From the NCBI GenBank assembly GCA_007122185.1, contig SKUI01000036.1, forward strand, positions 1 through 5,022: a DNA stretch of 5,022 nucleotides, read 5' to 3'. Below, one piece after another: positions 1 through 5,022 of the stretch. The translations under genes were made by a program, and so were the position numbers. The stretch comes from Rhodothermia bacterium. GTDB lineage: Bacteria; Bacteroidota; Rhodothermia; Balneolales; Natronogracilivirgulaceae. The notes below the pieces were generated by a model, which saw only the letters and a program-made list of their open reading frames with translations, had not been told where the DNA came from and searched no databases. The stretch's first letter is position 1. The number at the start of each line of letters is the position of its first letter.

Positions 1-85
1 CTGCAACAGATCGCCGGCAGCAGGGAACCGTATCTCCGGAGGCCTTTCCGGTGCGGCAATCGCCCGGATTTGTCAACTGGCGCTT

Positions 86-1021
86 GTGTTTTTCCTGCTG
101 CACGTCTTGCAAATAGCATTTCTTGCTTATACGCCACATGCTGCGCATCTGCTCCCGTCCATGGCGGACGGGGCCCAAGCTCAATCCGCTGATGTTTCCG
201 GCACCGGCCAGCCGCTCGCAAACGCGGCGCCTGTCGATGCAAATCGCGCGGATGAACCTGCGGAACCCGCGACCGGAGCGTCCGCCGCCGGAGCAGCCGC
301 TGCCGTCGAATCCCGTCCACAGGCCCTGTTCAACCGGGGCAACTACATGATGGAGCAGCAGGATTATGCGGAAGCCGTTGCCATTTTCCAGCAGATCGAA
401 CAGAATGGCCACGCATCCGGTCCGCTGTTTTACAACATGGGCATCAGTTACCTGTATCTTGACTCACTCGGACAAGCATCCTACTACTTTCATAAAAGCA
501 AGGCGTTTCGTGAATCGGCTGCCCGTGCCAAAGAGGGTATTTCCACCGTGGAACGGCTCATGCGCATACGCGGAACGTTTATTCCACAGCTCCCATGGTA
601 TGCGTTTTTCGACTGGTTCCTTTTCCACATGAATCACGCGGCGTGGATTGTATGGGGCCTGGTATTCATCAACATGGGGGTGCTGGTGATCCTGGCCGGC
701 TGGCTTTACCGTCCCGACCGCCGGATTGCCATCACGGGAATGGCCCTGAGCGCCATGGGCATTGTCCAGGTCGTAGTCACCATATCCATCTCCGTATGGG
801 CAAACGGCTACCAGCAGGGTGTCGTTGTTGAAAACGGGATCCCCGTAACACCAAGTCCTGATATGATGGTGGATGAGGATTTTTCACCTGATTTGGCATA
901 TGAAGCCTATACTGTTACCTTAGACAAACGACTCAGCAGACAGCATGACGGCTGGGTGCATATCCGGCTGCGCAATGGAGTATCCGGCTGGATACCGGAG
1001 CCGGCTGTACAAAAACTGTGA
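86..1021 (+). CDS. batE: BatE-like aerotolerance protein (TPR + two membrane helices + SH3-like domain), start uncertain
   Basis: Probable BatE, a membrane protein of the Bacteroidota Bat (aerotolerance) operon; its molecular role is poorly defined, and TPR and SH3-like domains suggest protein or cell-envelope contacts. Numbering from the GTG at 86: a hydrophobic N-terminus (about 1-16) resembles a signal peptide and ends near an AQA-type cleavage site (30-32). An Ala/Pro-rich linker (about 33-75) follows. TPR-like helices cover about 77-145 (ALFNRGNYMMEQQDYAEAV, then PLFYNMGISYLYLDSLGQA). Two membrane helices lie at about 186-208 and 214-238, and a C-terminal SH3-like domain at about 246-308 contains HDGWVHIRL and GVSGWIPE. 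The frame stays open upstream to position 2 with no ATG, GTG or TTG before 86. An Arg lies just ahead of the hydrophobic stretch in that extension, so the true start may be off the window or a rare codon. The upstream neighbour is probably batD, not visible. Family assignment rests on domain order, not on a search. Confidence 0.75.
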   Translation: MFFLLHVLQIAFLAYTPHAAHLLPSMADGAQAQSADVSGTGQPLANAAPVDANRADEPAEPATGASAAGAAAAVESRPQALFNRGNYMMEQQDYAEAVAIFQQIEQNGHASGPLFYNMGISYLYLDSLGQASYYFHKSKAFRESAARAKEGISTVERLMRIRGTFIPQLPWYAFFDWFLFHMNHAAWIVWGLVFINMGVLVILAGWLYRPDRRIAITGMALSAMGIVQVVVTISISVWANGYQQGVVVENGIPVTPSPDMMVDEDFSPDLAYEAYTVTLDKRLSRQHDGWVHIRLRNGVSGWIPEPAVQKL

Positions 1022-1052
1022 GAAAGACATTACGAAATATTATTTTTTATCC

Positions 1053-1069
1053 GGCATGCCAGCCATGCC
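1053..1069 (+). terminator. Small hairpin after the BatE-like gene, possible weak terminator
   Basis: A perfect 6-bp inverted repeat, GGCATG (1053-1058) and CATGCC (1064-1069), encloses a 5-base loop and is followed by only three T residues. It lies 31 bases after the BatE stop codon in the 80-base gap before the dipeptidase. The short stem and T-run make it at best a weak intrinsic terminator. It could equally be chance, with the dipeptidase co-transcribed from the bat operon. Confidence 0.25.
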
Positions 1070-1101
1070 TTTGACATGAACATCCTAAATCCATTCCATT
1101 T

Positions 1102-2478
1102 ATGAGTACTCCTGTAGAATACATCCAAAAACATCAGGAAAAATTTAAAGAAGAACTATTCGATTTACTTCGCATCCCCAGCATCAGTGCCGATCCAAAT
1201 CACAAGCAAGATGTGCGGCGCGCGGCCGAATTTGTGGCCGGACAGCTTGAAAAGATCGGGCTGAATAACGTAAATATCGAGGAGACGGACGGACACCCGA
1301 TCGTTTTCGGCGAACACCTGGAAGCGGGACCAGACAAACCCACCGTCCTGATCTACGGCCACTATGACGTCCAGCCGCCGGATCCGCTGGATGAGTGGAA
1401 AACGCCGCCCTTCGAGCCGACGGTCCGTGACGGAAAAATCTATGCCCGCGGGGCCAGCGACGATAAGGGCCAGTCTTACACCCATATCAAGGCGATCGAA
1501 TCCTTCATGAATACCGGGACCGAACTGCCGGTGAACGTGAAGTTCATCATTGAAGGCGAGGAAGAGATCGGATCTCCGAGCCTGGTGCCGTTCCTGGCAG
1601 ACAACAAGGAGCGTCTGGCATGTGACATGGTGCTGGTATCAGACACGGCCATGTTTGCCAAGGACACCCCGTCCATTACCTACGGGCTGCGCGGGTTGAT
1701 GTATCTGGAAGTGGAAGTGGTCGGACCGAACCGCGATCTGCACTCCGGCGTCTACGGCGGCGGTGTCCAGAATCCGGTCAATGCCCTGTGTGAGATGATT
1801 GCCAAACTGAAGGACGAAAAAGGTGTGATCCAGGTTCCCGGTTTTTATGACAAGGTTCGTCCGCTCACGGAACAGGAACGCGAGGCCTATGCGGAACTTC
1901 CTTTCGATCAGCAGGTCTACAACAAGACCCTGGATATCGAGGAGGAGTTCGGCGAGGAGGGATACTCCACGCTGGAACGTGTAAGCGGCCGACCGTCACT
2001 GGATGTCAACGGTATCTGGGGCGGCTACCGGGGGGAAGGGGCCAAAACCGTACTTCCGGCCAAGGCGTTTGCCAAGCTGAGCGCCCGTCTTGTACCGGAC
2101 CAGGAACCCAAGGAGATCTACAAGCTGATTGAGTCGTATCTCCACGAAGTCACTCCCCCGGGCGTTCGCGTAACGGTCAAAGAACACCATGGCGGATATC
2201 CTGTGCTGGTAGATCTGGACTTCTACGGGCTCAAAGCGGCCGCAGCGGCCTTCAAGGAAGTGTACGGCAAGGATGTGCTGTTCGCCAGAGAGGGCGGTTC
2301 CATCCCCATCGTGGCCGATTTTGCCAAAACCCTGAATGCAACGACCATACTGATGGGACTCGGACTCAATTCCGATTCCATCCACTCGCCGAACGAGCAT
2401 TTCCACATGAAGGACTTTGAGCGGGGTATGAAGTCCTCGGCACGGTTCTTCGAGCTGCTCGGCGACTACATGGAGTGA
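1102..2478 (+). CDS. M20-family zinc metallodipeptidase (CNDP/PepV-like)
   Basis: A complete 458-residue cytosolic peptidase expected to hydrolyse dipeptides or short peptides with a two-metal centre. The M20 signature is intact. GHYDV supplies metal ligand His87 and Asp89, ASDDKG supplies bridging Asp120, and EGEEEIGS supplies the catalytic base and a metal ligand (Glu154 and Glu155 by analogy with carnosinase-2). VSDT supplies Asp181, and IHSPNE near the C-terminus supplies His428. DLHSG (His214) lies in the inserted dimerisation domain, about residues 195-355; in this family that His reaches the partner's active site. Length matches the dipeptidase branch of M20 (about 450-470). No signal peptide is visible (MSTPVEYIQKHQEKFKEEL), consistent with a cytoplasmic enzyme. 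The ATG at 1102 suits the family N-terminus, although no Shine-Dalgarno sequence precedes it. Exact substrate cannot be read from the sequence; a related aminoacylase or succinyl-diaminopimelate desuccinylase activity is less likely given the dipeptidase-type motifs. It converges on panD. Confidence 0.92.
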   Translation: MSTPVEYIQKHQEKFKEELFDLLRIPSISADPNHKQDVRRAAEFVAGQLEKIGLNNVNIEETDGHPIVFGEHLEAGPDKPTVLIYGHYDVQPPDPLDEWKTPPFEPTVRDGKIYARGASDDKGQSYTHIKAIESFMNTGTELPVNVKFIIEGEEEIGSPSLVPFLADNKERLACDMVLVSDTAMFAKDTPSITYGLRGLMYLEVEVVGPNRDLHSGVYGGGVQNPVNALCEMIAKLKDEKGVIQVPGFYDKVRPLTEQEREAYAELPFDQQVYNKTLDIEEEFGEEGYSTLERVSGRPSLDVNGIWGGYRGEGAKTVLPAKAFAKLSARLVPDQEPKEIYKLIESYLHEVTPPGVRVTVKEHHGGYPVLVDLDFYGLKAAAAAFKEVYGKDVLFAREGGSIPIVADFAKTLNATTILMGLGLNSDSIHSPNEHFHMKDFERGMKSSARFFELLGDYME

Positions 2479-2503
2479 CGAACAGCGCGGCGGGTGACTG
2501 GGA

Positions 2504-2908
2504 TTAACCGAGCTGATCGTCCGGGTTGTACCGAAAACCGGCAAGTGATTCATCCATCACCTTGACCGGGTTGTTCTTGCCGTCAAGCAGCACAATCCTC
2601 GGCTTGTGTTCCCGCGCCTCTTCCTCGGTCATACGGGCGTAGGTAATGACGATGATGCGGTCACCCACGTTGGTCAGGCGCGCGGCCGGACCGTTCATGC
2701 AGACTTCCCTGTCCCCCCGGTTCCCCGGGATGGTGTAGGTATCCAGGCGCGATCCGTTGTTGATGTTGACTACCTGTACTTTTTCATAGACACGGATCCC
2801 CGCCATTTCCAGGAGCTCCGGATCTATAGTGATGCTCCCCTCGTAATACAGGTCGGCCTGTGTTACGGTCAATGGATGAAGTTTGGCTTTGAACATTTCA
2901 AGCATCAT
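2504..2908 (-). CDS. panD: Aspartate 1-decarboxylase (pyruvoyl enzyme), PanD
   Basis: Decarboxylates L-aspartate to beta-alanine, the amine half of pantothenate, in the cytosol; the family forms tetramers. The 134-residue proenzyme aligns in register with E. coli PanD. The self-cleavage site is Gly24-Ser25 within YYEGSIT; Ser25 would become the pyruvoyl group, giving a small beta chain (1-24) and a larger alpha chain. Other known active-site positions are present: Lys9, Arg54, Thr57, Tyr58 and the Asn72-Gly73 turn (MNGPAA). Pro74 replaces the usual Ala. The C-terminus is a few residues longer than E. coli's 126. The ATG at 2906-2908 is followed directly by a second ATG; the first gives E. coli-like numbering. 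No Shine-Dalgarno is visible (GCAGAACC precedes the start). The start lies 11 bases inside the end of panC, so the two are probably translationally coupled. Whether a PanM-like maturation factor is needed cannot be judged here. Confidence 0.96.
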   Translation of the reverse strand: MMLEMFKAKLHPLTVTQADLYYEGSITIDPELLEMAGIRVYEKVQVVNINNGSRLDTYTIPGNRGDREVCMNGPAARLTNVGDRIIVITYARMTEEEAREHKPRIVLLDGKNNPVKVMDESLAGFRYNPDDQLG

Positions 2909-3845
2909 GGTTCTGCAAATCTTTGTATGTAAAAAGTACGTTGTCGATCAACCGGGTTTTTCCAAGGCGAGCCGCAATGGCAATCACATAGAGTCGTCCT
3001 TGCTCAATAACATCGGTGGGCTGAAGGTCGGGTGTGGTCACCAGCGAAAAATACTCAACATGGAGACCATTTTCATCTAAACGGTTTATTTCTTTTGAAA
3101 TTATGGCCGGATCGATTTCCACGCTGGCCTTGCCGGCACCGGTGGATACCGCATCTGCATCGTTTGTCGCGGCCGGATGGCATTGGTCCTCAATATACTG
3201 CCGGAAACGGTGCAGGGATTCAAACAGCATCGGGGCGGTTTTCCGCTCTTCCGGGGTCAGATAGGCATTCCGGCTGCTCTGTGCCAGCCCATCCGGTTCG
3301 CGCCGGGTAGGGCCCATCAGGATTTCCACCGGGATGTCCAGCTCCTCCGCCATCTGCCGGATCACGAACCATTGCTGGATGTCTTTCTGCCCGAACACGG
3401 CAACATCGGGCTGGACAATGTTGAACAGCTTGTTCACTACCTGCAAAACACCCTCAAAATGCCCCGGGCGACCCGGCCCGCATAGATGTTCGGTCATTTT
3501 GCTTATCCGGAACCTGACAAAATGGTGACGCGCCTCTCCGGCGGTTCCGTACATTTCTGTGAAATTCGGGGCAAAAACGAGCGATACGCCTTCTTTGAGA
3601 CAGTGGTCCAGATCTCTTTTGAGGGTTCGCGGATACTGTTCGTAGTCTTCACCCGGGCCGAACTGGGTCGGGTTGACAAAAATGGATACCACCACGTGAT
3701 CGGCATGCTGCCGTGCCTGCCGGATCAAAGAAAGGTGTCCGTCATGCAGGGCGCCCATCGTCGGCACCAATGCCACACGCTGCCCCTGCCAGCGCCACGC
3801 GGAAACCGTATGGCGCACTTCTGCTTTTTTGTGTGCTAATTTCAA
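2898..3845 (-). CDS. panC: Pantothenate synthetase (pantoate-beta-alanine ligase), PanC
   Basis: Joins pantoate and beta-alanine using ATP, via a pantoyl-adenylate intermediate, to give pantothenate in the cytosol. Conserved motifs appear in order over 315 residues: PTMGALHDGH (28-37, the HIGH-like ATP site with His34 and His37), FVNPTQF (56-62), GPGRPGHFEGV (123-133), FGQKDIQQ (151-158) and REPDGLAQSSRN (182-193, the KMSKS-like loop), with a C-terminal domain ending in RLIDN. The start is TTG at 3843-3845: an in-frame stop lies three codons upstream, and this start gives the family's normal N-terminal length. The protein is about 30 residues longer than the usual 280-285, mainly from a low-complexity segment near 221-245. 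Gln189 sits where Met or Leu is usual. The gene follows the E2 gene after 66 bases and overlaps panD by 11 bases, so all three are probably one operon. No panB is visible in the window. Confidence 0.96.
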   Translation of the reverse strand: MKLAHKKAEVRHTVSAWRWQGQRVALVPTMGALHDGHLSLIRQARQHADHVVVSIFVNPTQFGPGEDYEQYPRTLKRDLDHCLKEGVSLVFAPNFTEMYGTAGEARHHFVRFRISKMTEHLCGPGRPGHFEGVLQVVNKLFNIVQPDVAVFGQKDIQQWFVIRQMAEELDIPVEILMGPTRREPDGLAQSSRNAYLTPEERKTAPMLFESLHRFRQYIEDQCHPAATNDADAVSTGAGKASVEIDPAIISKEINRLDENGLHVEYFSLVTTPDLQPTDVIEQGRLYVIAIAARLGKTRLIDNVLFTYKDLQNHDA

Positions 3846-3861
3846 TAGTAGTCAATGAGAC

Positions 3862-3888
3862 GTGCGGATCCACCAGAGAAAACCGCAC
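3862..3888 (-). other. Hairpin-capable leader just upstream of panC
   Basis: In the 66-base gap between the E2 gene and panC, GTGCGG (3862-3867) and CCGCAC (3883-3888) form a perfect 6-bp inverted repeat with a 15-base loop. On the transcript the loop contains a GGTGGAT purine stretch, and the structure ends about 16 bases before the TTG start of panC. It could influence panC translation or be chance; the stem is short and no known riboswitch pattern is recognised. Confidence 0.2.
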
Positions 3889-3889
3889 C

Positions 3890-3904
3890 ATTTTGTGGCA
3901 AAAT
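3890..3904 (-). other. Short AT-rich inverted repeat after the E2 stop codon
   Basis: ATTTTG (3890-3895) and CAAAAT (3899-3904) form a perfect 6-bp inverted repeat with a 3-base loop, starting 7 bases downstream of the E2 stop codon in transcript order. The stem has a single G-C pair and is not followed by a T-run on the transcribed strand, so it does not look like an efficient terminator. It may be an mRNA processing or 3'-end feature, or coincidence. Confidence 0.15.
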
Positions 3905-3911
3905 ACCGTCT

Positions 3912-5022
3912 TTAGAGTGACCGGTTCATGTCAAAATTTTCCAGGAGTTCTTTCACTCTCTGAACGAATGCGCCGCCCATGGCGCCATCAATAATACGAT
4001 GATCGTAACTCATGCTCAGGTAAACCATGTGCCGGATGGCAATGGTGTCGCTGCCGTCCACTTCCATCACAACGGGACGTTTCTGGATGACGCCTGTGCC
4101 GAAGATGGCTACCTGAGGCTGGTTAATAATCGGGGTTCCCATCAGGTTCCCAACGCTCCCGTAATTGGTGAAGGTAAAGGTCCCGCCCACCAGATCATCC
4201 GGGGAAAGTTGCTTGCTTCTGGCTTTTCCGGCGAGTTCATGAGTTTTTCGGGCAAGGCCCTGCAAATTCATTTCACCGGCGTTCTTGATCACGGGCACTA
4301 CCAGCCCGCCCGTCCCGGCTTCTCCGAGCGCCACCGCTATGCCATAGTTGATGGAGCGCTTCAGCAGGATCTGGTCACCGTCCACCGAGCTGTTGATCAG
4401 TGGAAACTCGCGTATCGCCTGAATGGTGGCCTCCACAAAAAACGGTGTAAATGTGAGTTTGAATCCGTTTTCCTTCTGGAATCTGTCCTTGTGCCTGTCT
4501 CGGTACTGCACCAGTCGGGTAACATCGGCCTCGCCAAACGTGGTCACATGGGCCGAAGTCTGCTTCGAACGGATCATATGCTCGGATATCACCTTGCGCA
4601 TGCGATCCATTTTTATGATTTCCACATTCTCATCCGGCCACTTTGTTGCCCTGTCGGGGGTGCTGATCTTCCGGGACTCGCCGGCCTGACCCGGTTTCCG
4701 CAGCCCGGCACCGTCCCCTTCCGCCTTCCCGGCCTCAGGTTGTGATTTTCCGGATTTTACATATTCCAGCACGTCTTTCTTGGTGACTCGCCCCTGACTT
4801 CCGCTGCCGTCAATGGACTCCAGTTCTTCCCGGGACAAGCCCTCTTCGCGGGCGATGGCACGCACCAGCGGCGAGAAGAAGCGACCGTCGGATGCCTTGC
4901 GCTGCGGCGGGGTGTCACTTTCCGCAGCTTCCGTGGCAGCGGGCTCCGGACTTTTATCCTGTCCATTCTCCTTCTTGTTCTCCTTCCTGCTCCCCTTCGC
5001 AGGTTTCGCCGGCTCTTCTTTA
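3912..5022 (-). CDS. Dihydrolipoamide acyltransferase (E2) of a 2-oxoacid dehydrogenase complex, partial at the 5' end
   Basis: The E2 core enzyme moves an acyl group from its lipoyl arm to coenzyme A inside a large cytosolic 2-oxoacid dehydrogenase complex. The frame is open to the window edge, so the lipoyl domain and start lie outside; 369 residues are visible (numbered from the edge). In order: a Lys/Glu/Ala/Pro-rich linker (1-47); a peripheral subunit-binding domain (about 48-88, FFSPLVRAIA through GRVTKKDVLEYV) that docks E1/E3; a second flexible linker (about 89-133); and the acyltransferase domain (about 136-365). The catalytic motif DHRIIDG supplies His341 and Asp345, and NYGSVGNLMGTPIINQPQVA matches the conserved core. 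The internal GTG at 4865 falls inside the subunit-binding domain and is not the start. The catalytic domain most resembles the E2 type common in Bacteroidota, often annotated as branched-chain or unspecified 2-oxoacid dehydrogenase; pyruvate or 2-oxoglutarate specificity cannot be excluded. It is probably co-transcribed with panC and panD. Confidence 0.93.
   Translation of the reverse strand, partial: KEEPAKPAKGSRKENKKENGQDKSPEPAATEAAESDTPPQRKASDGRFFSPLVRAIAREEGLSREELESIDGSGSQGRVTKKDVLEYVKSGKSQPEAGKAEGDGAGLRKPGQAGESRKISTPDRATKWPDENVEIIKMDRMRKVISEHMIRSKQTSAHVTTFGEADVTRLVQYRDRHKDRFQKENGFKLTFTPFFVEATIQAIREFPLINSSVDGDQILLKRSINYGIAVALGEAGTGGLVVPVIKNAGEMNLQGLARKTHELAGKARSKQLSPDDLVGGTFTFTNYGSVGNLMGTPIINQPQVAIFGTGVIQKRPVVMEVDGSDTIAIRHMVYLSMSYDHRIIDGAMGGAFVQRVKELLENFDMNRSL

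Noticed and set aside
961..995. A repeated 10-mer TATCCGGCTG (961-970 and 981-990) and a 6-bp hairpin GTATCC/GGATAC (980-995)
   Set aside because: Both lie inside the SH3-like coding region, where similar residues and codons recur. Too short to suggest a functional repeat or attenuator.
1071..1076. TTGACA as a -35 promoter box for the dipeptidase
   Set aside because: No TATAAT-like sequence lies 16-18 bases downstream, and the Bacteroidota-type TAnnTTTG element is also absent at proper spacing. The match is probably chance.
1996..2553. A 185-codon open frame on the minus strand
   Set aside because: It is antisense to the well-supported dipeptidase, runs into the end of panD in another frame, and has no recognisable motif.
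3999..4745. A 248-codon open frame on the plus strand
   Set aside because: It lies antisense to the E2 catalytic domain, whose conserved motifs are unmistakable on the minus strand. Its translation shows no recognisable domain.
4863..4865. GTG as the start of the E2 gene
   Set aside because: The frame stays open to the window edge, and this codon sits inside the subunit-binding domain, right after FFSPL, which belongs to that domain.
1..5022. A novel defence system, mobile element, CRISPR array or biosynthetic cluster
   Set aside because: Every sizeable stretch is explained by known housekeeping families. No transposase, integrase, spaced repeats, terminal inverted repeats or unknown large gene is visible.

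Overview
This window looks like an ordinary chromosomal housekeeping segment from a moderately GC-rich bacterium (a little over half G+C, judged by eye). It carries five protein genes and little non-coding DNA. The best guess for the host is the Bacteroidota/Balneolota/Rhodothermota group. The reasons are a BatE-type protein (TPR, two membrane helices, SH3-like domain), which is typical of Bacteroidota-like aerotolerance operons, and start codons that lack clear Shine-Dalgarno sequences. This placement is inference; no rRNA or other marker gene is present.

Left part, plus strand. Positions 1 to about 1021 hold the end of a probable bat operon, a BatE-like protein whose true start is uncertain and may lie before the window. 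After an 80-base gap with one small hairpin, a complete M20-family metallodipeptidase gene runs from 1102 to 2478.

Right part, minus strand, read from right to left. A dihydrolipoamide acyltransferase (E2) gene of a 2-oxoacid dehydrogenase complex enters from beyond the right edge and ends at 3912. It is followed 66 bases later by panC (TTG start, 3845 to 2898). panC overlaps panD (2908 to 2504) by 11 bases. PanC and PanD supply pantothenate: PanD makes beta-alanine from aspartate and PanC joins it to pantoate. Pantothenate is the precursor of coenzyme A, the acyl acceptor used by the E2 enzyme, so this gene order has a loose metabolic logic. The dipeptidase and panD genes converge with only 25 bases between them.

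No mobile element, CRISPR array, tRNA, rRNA or convincing riboswitch is visible, and no stretch above 300 bases lacks a gene. I found no sign of a previously undescribed system. The most unusual points are modest: an insertion of roughly 25-30 residues in PanC, a glutamine at a usually hydrophobic position in its ATP-binding loop, and the E2-panC-panD gene order.
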